Below are positions 24,660 through 37,350 of a DNA stretch of 64,000 nucleotides, piece by piece; the stretch's first letter is position 1; each line of letters begins with the position of its first letter. A program made the translations under genes and the position numbers. The notes beneath the pieces were generated by a model. It searched no databases and was not told the DNA's origin. It saw nothing but the letters and a program-made list of their open reading frames with translations. The stretch is from Delphinus delphis (taxonomy: Eukaryota > Chordata > Mammalia > Artiodactyla > Delphinidae): contig NC_082684.1 of the NCBI RefSeq assembly GCF_949987515.2, positions 43,986,006-44,050,005 on the forward strand. The letters are read 5' to 3'.

Positions 24660-25000
24660 AACCCTTGGTGTTTTAATGAAAGTAATACACACTCATTCTG
24701 AGAGAAATCCTGAAAAATGTAAGGAAGAAAAGCAGTTTACATGTGATGATCCTCAGAAATAATCACAATTTAGTCTTCAATGCATTTCCTTTTGATTTTG
24801 TATTATGTAAATACAGTATATATTATGAAATTTCTTTTTATGTGGGAGAGATTAGCTTATTCTATGTATGTAATTTGTGTACTTTGTAAAGAAACTTAAT
24901 ATTATATTATTAATAATATTGTTATTTTCCCATGCATTTAAAGATAACTATTTTATGAATCGTAATTTATTTAGTCCCCTATTGTTGAATGAAGGTATCC
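24660..25000 (-). repeat. Old L1/HAL1-type fragment
   Basis: AT-rich pattern with TAATACACACTCATTCTGAG and conserved spacing typical of antisense HAL1/L1ME 3' ends. Interrupted on its right by the SINE at 25034. Confidence 0.45.
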
Positions 25001-25033
25001 TTTTTTTTTTAAGAATTAAAAACAACTGGCCAG

Positions 25034-25242
25034 GGCTTCCCTGGTGGCGCAGTGGTTGAGAGTCCGCCTGCCGATGCAGGGGACACGGGTTCGTGCCCCG
25101 GTCCGGGAAGATCCCACATGCCATGGAGCGACTGGGCCCGTGAGCCATGGCCGCTGAGCCTGCGCGTCTGGAGCCTGTGCTCCGCAACGGGAGAGGCCGC
25201 AGCAGTGAGGGGCCCGCGTACTGAAAAAACAAAAACAAAAAA
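25034..25242 (+). mobile_element. Full-length CHR-type SINE
   Basis: GGCTTCCCTGGTGGCGCAGT head, tRNA-Glu-like region with GGTTCGTGCCCCGG, then the family-specific body (GCCCGTGAGCCATGGCCGCT) and an A-rich tail. 10-bp direct repeats (AACTGGCCAG) flank it at 25024-25033 and 25243-25252. Confidence 0.95.
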
Positions 25243-25514
25243 AACTGGCCAGTGTATCAGTGGTTTTTTTTTTCCACTACAGGCTTGAAAAATTAATTTG
25301 AAAAATTTCTTGAAGCATTTGTGCATGTACACATATATCTGTTAAGTGAGTACAAGATGCAGGACTAAAGTGCTGAGTGGAGAACTCCCAGCATCCCCAG
25401 GACCACCACCATCACAACATGTGTCCTCTTTATTTTGATATGCACTTGCATCAATTAGAGTACCTCTTTAAAGAAAGTTTGGAGAAGCTGAATATAATTA
25501 GGCTATTTCTCTTA

Positions 25515-26060
25515 TTCATGCACTTATTCATTCATTCAGTAAATATTTATTGCTCCCTGGTCATACATTATAGTATCAAGGTGAACGGGGGAGACTCAGC
25601 CCTGGCCCTCACTGAGCCTGCAGTCCAGATGAGAAGGACAATTAAACCAGAGAATTTAATTATATACAGAAAGGGCTTTGACAAGGGAAGCAGTGATTAT
25701 AATAGGAGCACACAGCGGGTACTGCTAAGTTTTCCCGATGAAGGTGACATTTAACCAGAGACTTGAAAAGTAAGCGGGAGTTAGCTAGATAAAGGAGACA
25801 AGATGAGTCCAACCTGAGAGAACACCTGAGGAAAAGCCTGGTGAATGTCAGAATGCCTGGAATGTGCAGTGGAAGCTGAAGAGGAGGCTAGAGATGTAAG
25901 CCGAAGCCAGATGATAAAGGGCCTTGTCAGCCACCATAAGGAGTTTAGAGTTTATCCCCAGGGGCACTGGGAATCTGTTGAAGGTTTGCTCTTTGAAAAG
26001 ATCGCTCTTGCTGCAGTCTGGAAAATTGTTGCAGGACTGCATGTAGAAAGACCAGCTCTT
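25515..26060 (-). repeat. L2 LINE fragment
   Basis: Starts TTCATTCATTCAGTAAATATTTATT and continues through AAGGGCCTTGTCAGCCACCA and AAGGAGTTTAGAGTTTATCC, a recognisable antisense L2 3' region. The ORFs at 25377, 25845 and 25848 are by-products. Confidence 0.65.
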
Positions 26061-26540
26061 TAGCTCCAATCTAGCTGATAAGTTCCTACATGAGGGCTGG
26101 AGGTGAAATGCTGTAGCCATCCTTCATTTCTCTCAGCCATTCATCACATTTAGCTTCTGACCCTTTTCAACCAGCCTAGCACATATTTAGCATTTAATAA
26201 ATGGTTGTTGCTTTGTTTGCTCTTTTACGTGTTTGGAGAAGGAATCATCCATCACCTGACTCTTTTTCTCTTCTAAAGGATGAAGTGTTAGGAGAGAAAG
26301 TATCCATCCTAAGAACTTTCCCCACTTTTTCACTGATCTAGGGACCCCTCTACTTTTCTTCAGTGGCTCAACTGGCTACATCTGAGCTAGTTTCTGAGGT
26401 CTTAGTTTCCTTTACAAAAGCTTTCTGAGCTTGTACAGAAAGCCCGAAAAATTCCAGATCTGAAGGCAGTACCTCAATTCTGCTGATATTAGGAACATGG
26501 GGACTTCCCCCATTATAACAATAATACATTATTCAACAAT
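26060..26540. other. Intergenic, nothing recognised
   Basis: No gene or clear repeat seen. Confidence 0.5.
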
Positions 26541-26549
26541 AAAACATGG

Positions 26550-27050
26550 TAAAGTACCAACAAGTGAAATACAGAAAAAGCTACCATAGTGCTACCCCCA
26601 AATGACAACCACTATTAATATTTTAAGGCATTTTTTTTTTAGACTTTCTTTAGTCTTGGGAGAACTGCTTTTAGAAAACCATTGTGATACACACACACGT
26701 GTTTATATCCTGAATTTTTTAAACTTAACATCAGAACAAAAATTGTATTATTTTAAATATTAAATTAAAATTTTAATTGTTGCAAAAAATTCCATTGTAT
26801 CATTCTATTCCGATCTAATTCAACACACAGTCATATTTAGGTTGTTACGAATGTTTGCACTTCAAATAATACTATGATTAGTAGTATGAGCATTAAGTTT
26901 TGGGGGTACTTAAGTTTGTGCTTTTGAGATAAATTCCTAGAAGCAAACCTGATAATCCTTTTTTAAGGCTTTTAACATATACTGTCAATTTGACTTACCA
27001 AATAAGGAGTGTACCAAATTTACATTTCAACATATGAGAGTACCTGTTTT
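26550..27050 (-). repeat. Old L1/HAL1-type fragment
   Basis: Contains TTAGGTTGTTACGAATGTTTG, AATTCCTAGAAGCAAACCTG and a decayed poly-T start, the order seen in antisense HAL1/L1ME elements. Confidence 0.55.
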
Positions 27051-28400
27051 AATTAGGCAACTTTTAAAAGAAAACTGCTAATTTAATACACAAGGAAAAA
27101 ATCATAGAAAATAATTTAAAATGTTAACAGTGCTTTTATGTACCCATAATAACTAAGTGAGCTAAAGGGAGAAACTGACTGCAAGGGTATTAAGCCAGAC
27201 CTATATTAATAGGCTAATTGGCTGCATTTTCCATAACTTGGTAAAGTGGGTAGTTAATATCAGGGTTTTAGTATTCCTTGACATAATTCTAAATTTTTCT
27301 TTATGTAATTACTTCTGCTTAACTCTGCTTTTTGTTAACTTTAGCTCATAGTATTTTATAGATTAATTCAGAGATTTAAAGGAGTAGAATGTATCACAAG
27401 CCATAGCACTAACATTAGTTTCTGATTTATATGGTTTTGAATATAAGGCTTTGAAGTTCATTTAGTACTGAGTTAATTTTAGATTGAAAAGTTACAAGCT
27501 GAATATTAAATTGATAATAATAATGATTTAGCTAGAGAAAACACAAGAGGGCAATCTTGCACAACAGTAAAATATCTTTGCATAAGATAAAAAATAATTC
27601 AACATTTTTAATCAACTGTGATTTTTTTTCAATAGACATTTAAAGTCTTATCAGTATGTATTATCTTTTTATTAAGTAATAGAAGTGTGGCTTTGCAAAG
27701 AAATTTAGTGTCAACAAACATATAATAAATTTTGCATGTATTTCAATTATATTTTTTAATCCTGGAAAGAAGTGAATCTATTTTCCATTATTGGAACCAT
27801 ATGGCCTGGTTTCAGTTGATAAGAAAGCAAGGAAGTAGATCTGCTGTAGAAGAGACACCAAAAGTATATTTTTTTCTCCTGGATTCACCATAGATATATA
27901 TCTCAAAATGGAAATTGTTTTATTTTTTCTGATTAGGAATATGTGATCCATTAAATCTCAAAAAAAAAAGGCTATTTTTTAAAAAATAAAAATTAATGAA
28001 TTGCTAAAGGCAGGGCCTGGTCTAATGATTAGATCCCAAAATTCACGTATGATCTTTTATGTACTTTAATTTTCTGACACTTAAATAGGACTGTAATTTT
28101 GGTTAACTCACTAGGCCCTAAAAATTAAGGGCATGAGAAAATGAGAGGTTTAAGACAATTGCATGTACTTTTGCAAGTGCAAATTCTGAAAGATCTTAAT
28201 TTCATCTACGAAGGAAACACAGATAGTATCTGTGTGGTCTTACTTCCCATACCTCTGTGGTCCTTCTCCACTCAAACTAATTTAGAGTTTAGAATGCCAA
28301 ACTGGATAAAAAAGGAATAGAAATAGGTATTTTTCTGAACATACTGGTGGGAGCAAGCCTTAAAAGTTCTGCGATCAAGTACCTGGTACTTAGAAAAGCA
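27050..28400. other. AT-rich intergenic sequence
   Basis: Very AT-rich with no ORF of note and no recognised repeat. Unclassified. Confidence 0.5.
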
Positions 28401-28409
28401 ATATAACAA

Positions 28410-28625
28410 TAGTTAATCACATGGAATTTGAATCCTCAGTTTCTGCCACATATTAGCTGTGTGACTTTGGGCAAGTTCTTAACCTCTCTGTGCCTTATTT
28501 TCCCTATCTGTATAATGCAGTTATAATGGTACACATCTCATGAGGTTTGTTGTGAGACTTAATATGTAAATATTTAGAGCAGTATCTGGTACAAAGTAAA
28601 CTTTATATAAGTATTTGCTGTTATG
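28410..28625 (+). repeat. MIR SINE
   Basis: TTAGCTGTGTGACTTTGGGC, then TTCTTAACCTCTCTGTGCC and a 3' part with CTCATGAGGTTTGTTGTGAG. Clear MIR order. Confidence 0.88.
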
Positions 28626-30415
28626 CAAGGGAACCTAGGAAAATCTCTAACGGAAGTAAGAACCCAGATATTAGAATATGAAATGTAGGCAGTAACCCAG
28701 TTGGACATACAAAAGAGGGTCCTCAAGACCAATAAGAAGAAAAATTCATATTATAACCATTTCTCAAGCTACCCTTGGCTAAAGGTTTTCTACAGTTCCT
28801 AGAGAGAAGGAATCCAAAATTAGCAGCAGCAACTTACGGAATGGTACAAGAGTTTTGCTCATGTTAACCATGTAGAAAACCATACCTGCTTCTTCTCTCA
28901 CTATGAGGAATGGTGAGTCATTCTAAAGTACTTTTCTTTAATGCTCATAAACCTCTCTATTAAAGAGTCCTCACGGTCTAGTACTGTTATTGATAGGATC
29001 TGAACTGATGGGTATTATTTGAACGATAGAGTTAGGATATGGGTTTTCCAAGAGGGCAAATGAGATACACAGCAGCTTATAGGAGTTGCTTTAACAAAGC
29101 TTATTTCTGCCATATGCAACATGACTTGCAGTGGAAGATAGTTCACTCAGGTCACTTTCATATGCAGAAAATAGTCTTTCTTTGGGGAAAAAAAAAAAGA
29201 AAAACCCTGAAATTGGAAACCCAAGACATGCCAGTTCTATTCGTACCACTGCCATTGCTCTGTTCTGAAAACAGGCAAGGGATTCTCCATGATTCTGTTT
29301 GTTCTTTAGGTGAATTTCTCATCCCCATTATCATGGTATCTAAATTGTTTGAAAAATCTGAGTAGAAAGGTAAATGAGTCATTAAGAAAATTATTAACAA
29401 TATTATATTTGTGCTTTGCATTATTCCATGTATATTTTAGTTTCCACTTTAGACAGAGTGGTTAAAATCTTACAATATCTTGGTAGGAAGAAACAATTAC
29501 AGTAATTTAAGAGCTTGTGCACATTTCTACAGAGATCGTTTTGGAACATCAATGAAAATTTCTATCATATCCTTGTGGTGCTTGAACGATTCTGAGTACT
29601 ATTGGAGTTTGAGAGGCTCCCGGTGTGCTGGAAAGATTTTGCAGGGAAGGCTGCCTGATTGACTTTTTTATGAGGTAAATTGGTGAATTGCCTAAAATCT
29701 ACAGCTTTAACTTTCCAAGTTCTAGCATTTAATTTCTAGGTTCTGGTCTGAGTGGATCAGACCAACCAAATTTATAAGAGACTGATGTATAAATGTAGCA
29801 AGCACTGTGCAAAAGATAAACACAATCCCCATCCTCACTGAACTTAAGGGAGAGAAAGAGTAAACAAAGAGACATACAACTAATTATTAAATTTAAAACT
29901 CAGAGTAAAAAAGTCCTCAGAGTTATAAAGCACATGACAGAGCATGCTCACCCAGCAGCTCATGAAGAAAGACCTTTTACTTTAAGGTTTACAATTTGGC
30001 CTTTTGTTTATTTAGTTAAATATGTGTTATCATACTGTAATAATTTGCTGTCTGTCTCCACAATGGATGTATCTGTTCCATAGACTTGTAATTTACAGTT
30101 TGCTTATCAAGGTTCTCCAACTCCAAATTGCATCTTCAGCTTCTGCTTTTTCTATACTTTCATACAAGCCATTTCCAATTGTTGACGCATTCTTTAAATA
30201 TGGCAATACCACAGATCAAGTTAGGTAAAAGTAAGGAGTTCTTTCGGGCTCAGAGGCTTGTCTTTCACTCTGTACTAATGTTATTGGTCCGAGTCTCTGA
30301 ATTTGTGGCTTCCTTAGTGCCACAGTACAAACACTCAAGGCAAAAACAAAATAAACCATTCCAAAGTTAATATATGCTCTTATCAAAATCCTGTGCCTTT
30401 GAAGTAGCAGGAGAT
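28626..30415. other. Intergenic, nothing recognised
   Basis: Unique-looking sequence. The 108-codon ORF at 29039-29365 overlaps an opposite-strand ORF and shows no recognisable domain; both contain a lysine/phenylalanine run from a poly(A) tract. Confidence 0.5.
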
Positions 30416-30424
30416 AGCCACCCA

Positions 30425-30905
30425 GCTGTGGTATAAAAATTCATAGCAGCAGAATTCACAAAAGCCACAAGGTAGGAACAACCCAAATGTCTATCAACAG
30501 ATGAATGGATAAACAAAGTATGGTATATATACATACAAAGAAATATTATTCAGTCTCAAAAAGGAAAAAAGTTCTGACACATGGTACAACATGAATGAAT
30601 CTCAAAGACATTATGCTAAGTGAAATAAGCCAGACACAAAAGGATAAATATTGTATAATTCTAATCATATGAGGTACCTAGAATAGCCAAATTCATAGAG
30701 AGAGAAAGTAGACTAGAGATTAACAGGTGCTCAGGGGAGAAGAGAATGGATAGTGTTTAATGAGTACAGAGTTTCTGTTTGGGATGATGAAAAAGTTCTG
30801 GAAATGGATAAAGTTGATAATTGCACAACATTGTGAATGTAGTTAATACCACCTGTACACTTAATGGTAATTTTTATGTAATGTGTATCTTACCATAAGA
30901 AAAAA
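30425..30905 (+). repeat. Old L1M 3' end
   Basis: AACCCAAATGTCTATCAACAG, GATGAATGGATAAACAAAGT and TGCTAAGTGAAATAAGCCAG are the ORF2 terminal and 3' UTR landmarks of an ancient L1. 5'-truncated and diverged. Confidence 0.88.
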
Positions 30906-31368
30906 GAATACAAAAACAAAAAGCAAAACCAGAGACTGTGTGAAAGGTGGAGGGAAAATATAGTCACCTGTCCAGATGCTGTCACCATGGGATGCCTAAT
31001 GTCTTGTATATCAGTACTGCTTTCTGTTATAATGCTAAAACATTTTTTAAAATCCTTTCTTAATTTTCTCTTTCAGCGCTCAATCTTCTCACGCCTTTTA
31101 GCTACCTTATAGTTGTTTTATTCTGTCACTCAAAGTATTTTCTGCATGTAAGCAATACTGTTGTTATCATTATCATCATTATTATTAATTCTTGGATTGC
31201 ATTCATTGTTCTGGTGTCCCATTTATACTGAGGGCTTGATGTACTCACCATTAACCTGTAAAAACATGGATTACAAGGAGAGTATGATAGGATAGTGCTG
31301 ATGAGAGTATAGTAATTTTGTGTGATTCTATTGAGCCTTCTTTCTTAGTATGTCAACACTATCAGATA
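30905..31368. other. Intergenic, nothing recognised
   Basis: No gene recognised. Confidence 0.45.
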
Positions 31369-31375
31369 GAATTGC

Positions 31376-31381
<6 letters not shown>

Positions 31382-31413
<32 letters not shown>

Positions 31414-31606
31414 GGTACGCGGGCCTCTCACTGTTGTGGCCTCTCCCGTTGCGGAGCACAGGCTCCGGACGTGCAGGCTTAGCGGCCATGGCTCACGGGC
31501 CTAGCCACTCCGCGGCATAGATGGGATCTTCCCGGACCGGGGCACGAACCCGTGTCCCCTGCATCGGCAGGCGGACTCTCAACCACTGCGCCACCAGGGA
31601 AGCCCG
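31382..31606 (-). mobile_element. Full-length CHR-type SINE
   Basis: Begins with about 31 T (A-tail in reverse) and ends with CCACCAGGGAAGCCC, the reversed SINE head. 13-bp duplications (GAATTGCAGCTTT) flank it at 31369-31381 and 31607-31619. The long pure tail suggests a fairly recent insertion. Confidence 0.95.
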
Positions 31607-31619
31607 GAATTGCAGCTTT

Positions 31620-32290
31620 GCATCTAGTTTGTGCTCCTTAGAAAGGACATGGGCTCCGGTTGACCTCAAGAGAAAGCCTGGAATAGGATTAAGTCCACAA
31701 AGAAACTGCAGGACTGAAGATGGTCGTTTCAGTTCGAGAAAACACTTTTTACAAAATTATTGGGAACATATGCCAAGCCTTTTTCTTCTTCTAACACCTA
31801 CTTGGTCTTGTAGAAATATTTTAATCACCATAAAACATGCTTACTATGCTACACATTGGGAACAGGGCAGACCTGTTTTAATTTATTGATTTCATGAATT
31901 TCAAAATTAGTTAAATCTCTTAAAGAACATACTTTTATGATTTAAAAGGATCATAAGAAAATATACCACTATTCTTGAAATAATGGAAATTATTTGCAGA
32001 TATCTTTTATTATTTAAAAGTATAAAATAATATATTTTCAAGAAAAGCAAATGTAAGACAAATAGGAAAGTTTGCAAGAAAAGCAAATGTAAAACAAATA
32101 GGGAAGTTTCCCACTCTGCCCCATTGCAGACAATATGTCTCCTCTGATATAACCAGTGTTACAGGTATATCTAATACATATACATGAAATAAATAAACAA
32201 CATAATAAATAAAATTATATATGCTATGAATATAAAATAAACAAAAAGACATTCTTCTACAACTTGGTGTTTCATAATTTTTTTTCTTAC
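31620..32290. other. Intergenic, nothing recognised
   Basis: AT-rich. A local direct repeat lies near 32030-32105 (two copies of AGAAAAGCAAATGTAA). Confidence 0.5.
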
Positions 32291-32294
32291 TTGA

Positions 32295-33400
32295 ACAGGA
32301 GCTTTTATTTATGTTTTCTTATTGAAGTATAGTTGCTGTACAATATTATATAAGTTACAGGTGTACAATATAGTGATTCACAATTTTTAAAGTTTATATT
32401 GCACTTGTAGTTATTATAAAATATTGGCTGTATTCCCCGTGTTGTGCAATATATCCTTGTAGCTTATTTTATACCTAACAGTTTGTACCTCTTAATCCCC
32501 TACACCTATGTTGCCCTCCCCCCTTCTCTCTCCCCACTGGTAACCACTAGTTTGTTCTCTATATCTGTGAGTCGGCTTCTTTTTTGTTATAGTCACTAGT
32601 TTGTTGTATTTTTTAGATTCCACATATAAGTGATTTCATACAACACTTGCCTTTCTCTGTCTGACATTTCACTTAGCATAATGCCCTCCAAGTCCATACA
32701 TGTTGCTGCAAATAGCAAAATTTTATTCTTTTTTATGGCTGAGTAGTATTCCATTCTGTATATATGCCACATCTTCTTTATCCATTCATCTGTTGATGGA
32801 CATTTAGATTGCTTTCATATCTTGGCAATTGTAAATAATGCAGGTATGAACATTGGGGTGCATGTATCTGTAGGAATTAGTGTTTTTGGTTTTTTTGGAT
32901 ATATACCCAGGAGTGGAACTGCTGGGTCATATGGTATTTCTATTTTTAGTTTTTTGAGAAGCCTCCATACTGTTCTCCACAGTGGCTGTACCAATTTACA
33001 TACCCACCAACAGTGAACAAGGGTTCCCTTTTCTCCACATCCTGGTCAACATTTGTTATTTGTGTTCTTTTTGATTACAGCCATTCTGACAGGTGTGAGA
33101 TGATATCTCACTGTGATTTTGATTTGCATTTCCCTGATGATTAGCAATGTTGAACATCTTTTCACATGCCTGTTGGCCATCTGCATATCCTCTTTGGAAA
33201 AATGTCTATTCAGTTCTTCTTCCCATGTTTTAATCGGGTTGTTTCTTTTTTTGATGTTGAGTTGTATGAGCTGTTTATATATGTTGGTTATGAACCCCTT
33301 ATCAATCATATCATTTGCAAATATTTTCTCCCATTCAGTAGGTTGTCTTTTCGTTTTGTTAATGGTTTCCTTTGCTGTTTAGTTTGTTCAATTTTACTTA
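32295..33400 (-). repeat. L1MA-type LINE, 5'-truncated
   Basis: Starts TCTTATTGAAGTATAGTTGC, the reversed L1MA 3' end, and runs into reversed ORF2 C-terminal sequence. The minus-strand peptide at 33046-33309 contains [18 protein letters not shown], the conserved L1 ORF2 motif. Many stops; not active. Confidence 0.9.
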
Positions 33401-33599
33401 AGTTAACATTTAATTTTAAGTTTAATTATGTCCCATTTACTCATTTATTTCTTAAAATATTAAGGAAAAATAGATTATAACTTAGATCTGATTTGTAAAT
33501 ATTGCCTCTTCTTTTTTTCATCCATGAGATAAGTACAAACCATGGGAAAGTCCAAAGTAGAAAAAACGATGTTGTTTACGTCTGTCTCTCCTGTTTTGC

Positions 33600-33715
33600 T
33601 GCAAGGTATTTCAGGCCAGGAACTGTGTCTGCCTAATCTTTGTAGCCTCAGAACCTAACACAGTGCTTGGCACAAAATAAGTGCTCAATAAATGCTTGTT
33701 GAGTATTGTTGATTC
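33600..33715 (+). repeat. L2 3' end fragment
   Basis: CAGGAACTGTGTCTGCC, then ACACAGTGCTTGGCACA and TGCTCAATAAATGCTTG: the typical L2 3' terminus. Confidence 0.75.
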
Positions 33716-34241
33716 AACTGGGGAGTATTTGTCATCATTAATTGGTGTAATATGGTCCCAGGATGTGCATTATAGGCTATAATACACTGTTGATACAATA
33801 TGTGAACCTGGCCTAAGACACTACTACACACCACTTGGTTAAGGCCACAGACAACTATGTGCCTTAAAAATTCGGGAATCCAAAGTATAAATCATGCACA
33901 GATAGTTTTCTTCTCCCAGGGTCCCAAATTCAGGGTAGAGGTGACATTCCTATGCATCACATTCTAAAATGCACACCATAGGCTTCAAGGGATCTCAGTA
34001 CCCTAGATGATTTTCATAAACAAGAGTTTTGAAGGACCTTTTAGAATTATCTATAGCAGTCTTTCAAAATATTGAGTAGAGGAGCAATTGTATTCCTAGG
34101 ACAGTGTGCTACAACAGAGGCAAAATTGCCACATGTGTCAATGCAGGTTAAACACAAAGAATAAATAGAAATTAAGCTGTACCTAATTATTTCATACTTT
34201 TGCCCCAAACTTCATTTATCCTTCAAATTTCAGTGTTTAAA
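33716..34241. other. Intergenic, nothing recognised
   Basis: No gene or clear repeat; directly precedes the L1-A target site. Confidence 0.5.
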
Positions 34242-34388
34242 ACTTAATATTTTGAGCTCTACCCACCACCAGTCCCTCCCATCAAGTCTCTTAGATAGTC
34301 TCATCCACCAGAGGGCAGAGAGCAGAAGCAAGAATTACAATCCTGCAGCCTGTGGGAAAAAAACCACATTCACAGAAAGATAGACAAG

Positions 34389-35280
34389 ATGAAAAGGCAG
34401 AGGGCTATATACCAGATGAAGGAACAAGATAAAACCCCAGAAAAACAACTAAATGAAGTGGAGATAGGCAACCTTCCAGAAAAAGAATTCAGAATAATGA
34501 TAGTGAAGATGATCCAGGACCTCGGAAAAAGAATGGAGGCAAAGATCAAGAAGATGCAAGAAATGTTTAACAAAGACCAAGAAGAATTAAAGAACAAACA
34601 AACAGAGATGAACAATACAATTACTAAAATGAAAACTACACTAGAAAGAATCAATAGCAGAATAACTGAGGCAGAAAAACGGATAAGTGACCTGGAAGAC
34701 AGAATGGTGGAATTCACTGCTGCAGAACAGAATAAAGAAAAAGAATGAAAAGAAATGAAGACAGCCTAAGAGACCTCTGGGACAACATTAAACGCAACAA
34801 CATTTGCATTATAGGGGTCCCAGAAGGAGAAGACAGAGAGAAAGGACCAGAGAAAATATTTGAAGAGATAATAGTCGAAAACTTCCCTCACATGGGAAAG
34901 GAAATAACCACCCAAGTCCAGGAAGCGTAGCGAGTACCATATAGGATAAACCCGAGGAGAAACATGCCGAGACACATAGTAATCAAATTGGCAAAAATTA
35001 AGGACAAAGAAAAATTATTGAAAGCAGCAAGGGAAAAACAACAAATAACATACAAGGGAACTCCCATAAGGTTAACAGCCAATTTCTCAGCAGAAACTCT
35101 ACAAGCCAGAAGGGAGTGACATGATATATTTAAAGTGATGAAAGGGAAGAACCTGTAACCAAGATTACTCTATCCCACAAGGATCTCATTCAGATTCGAT
35201 GGAGAAATCAAAAGCTTTACAGACAAGCAAAAACTAAGACAATTCAGCACCACCAGACAAGCTCTACAACAAATGCTAAG
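34389..35280 (+). pseudogene. L1-A ORF1 remnant
   Basis: RNA-binding coiled-coil protein of L1, decayed. The N-terminal 119 codons are open (MKRQRAIYQMKEQDK start, then heptad-rich LKNKQTEMNNTITKMK). A frame break follows at about 34748; the next fragment (34745-34930, MKRNEDSLRDLWDNI) is the RRM-proximal part, ended by a stop at GAAGCGTAG. The last bases of ORF1 before the inter-ORF spacer appear deleted. Confidence 0.85.
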
Positions 35281-35337
35281 TGGGAAACACAGGAGAAGAA
35301 AAGGACCTACAAAAACAAACCCAAAACAATTAAGAAA

Positions 35338-37317
35338 ATGGTCATAGGAACATACATATCGATAATTACCTTAAACGTGAATGGATTAAGTGCTCCAACC
35401 AAATGACACAGGCTTGCAGAATGGATACAAAAACAAGACCCATATATATGCTGTCTACAAGAGACCGACTTCAGACCTAGGGACACATGCAGACTGAAAG
35501 TGAGGGGATGGAAAAAGATATTCCATGCAAATGGAAATCAAAAGAAAGCTGGAGTAGCTATACTCATATCAGATAAAATAGACTTTAAAATAAAGACTGT
35601 TACAAGAGACAAGGAAGGACACTACATAATGATCAAGGGATCAATCCAAGAAGAAGATATAACAATTATAAATACACATGCACCCCACATAGGAGCACCT
35701 CAATACATAAAGCAAATACTAACAGCCATAAAACAGGAAAGCAACAGTAACACAATCATAGTAGGGGACTTTAACACCTCAATTTCACCAATGGACAGAT
35801 CATCCAAAATGTAAATAAATAAGGAAACAGAATCTTTAAATGACACAATGGACCAGATAGATTTAACTGATATTTATAGGACATTCCATTCAAAAACAGC
35901 AGATTAAACTTTCTTCTCAAGTGCACACGGAACATTCTCCAGGATAGATCACATCTTGGGTCACAAATCAAGCCTCAGTAAATTTATGAAAATTGAAATC
36001 ATATCAGGCATCTTTTCTGACCACAATGCCATGAGATTAGAAATGAATTACAGGGGAAAAAACGTAAAAAACACAAACACATGGAAGCTAAATAATACGT
36101 TACTAAATAACCAAGAGATCACTGAAGAAATCAAAGAGGAAATCAAAAAATACCTAGAGACAAATGACAATGAAAACATGACAATCCAAAACCTATGAGA
36201 TGCAGCAAAAGCAGTTCTAAGAGGGAAGTTTATAGTTATACAAGCCTACCTCAAGAAACAAGAAAAATCTCAAGTAAAAAAATTTAACCTTACACCTAAA
36301 GGAACTAGAGAAAGAAGAACAAACAAAACCCAAAGTTAGCAGAAGGAAAGAAATCATAAAGATCAGAGCAGAAATAAATGAAATAGAAACAAAGAAAACA
36401 ATAGCAAAGATCAATAAAACTAAAAGCTAGTTCTTTGAGAAGATAAGCAAAATTGATAAACTATTAGCCAGACTCATCAAGAAAAAGAGGGAGAGGACTC
36501 AAATCAATAAATTTAGAAATGAAAAAGGAGAAGTTACAACAGACACTGCAGAAATACAAAGCATCCTAAGAGACTACTACAAGCAACTCTATGCCAATAA
36601 AATGGACAACCTGGAAGAAATGGACAAATTCTTAGAAAGGTATAACCTTCGAAGACTGAACCAGGAAGAAACAGAAAATAAGAACAGACCAGTCACAAGT
36701 AATGCAATTGAAACTGTGATTAAAAATCTTCCAACAAACAAAAGTCCAGGACCAGATGGCTTCACAGGTGAATTCTATCAAACATTTAGAGAAGAGTTAA
36801 CACCAATCCTTCCCAAACCCTTCCAAAAAATTGCAGAGGAAGGAACACTCCCAAACTCATTCTATGAGGCCACCATCACCCTGATACCAAAACCAGACAA
36901 AGATAGTATAAAAAAAGAAAATTACAGACCAATATCACTGATGAATATAGAAGCAAAAATCCTCAACAAAATACTAGCAAACAGAATCCAACAACACATT
37001 AAAAGGATCATACACCATGATCAAGTGGGATTTATCCCAGAGATGCAAGGATTCTTCAATATATGCAAATAAATCAATGGCATACACCATATTAAGAAAT
37101 TGAAAAATAAAAACCATATGATCGGGCTCCCCTGGTGGCACAGTGGTTGAGAGTCTGCCTGCTGATGCAGGGGACACAGGTTCGTGCCCCAGTCTGGGAA
37201 GATCCCACATGCCGCGGAGCGGGTGGGCCTGTGAGCCATGGCCACTGAGCCTGCACGTCCGGAGACTGTGCTCCGCAATGGAAGAGGCCACAACAGTGAG
37301 AGGCCTGTGTACCGCAG

Positions 37318-37350
<33 letters not shown>

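Noticed and set aside
24948..25332. ORFs of 96-107 codons repeating similar peptides (also at 36974, 42463, 44684, 53463, 62502)
   Set aside because: All are readings of CHR-type SINEs on either strand, which explains the near-identical peptides at many places.
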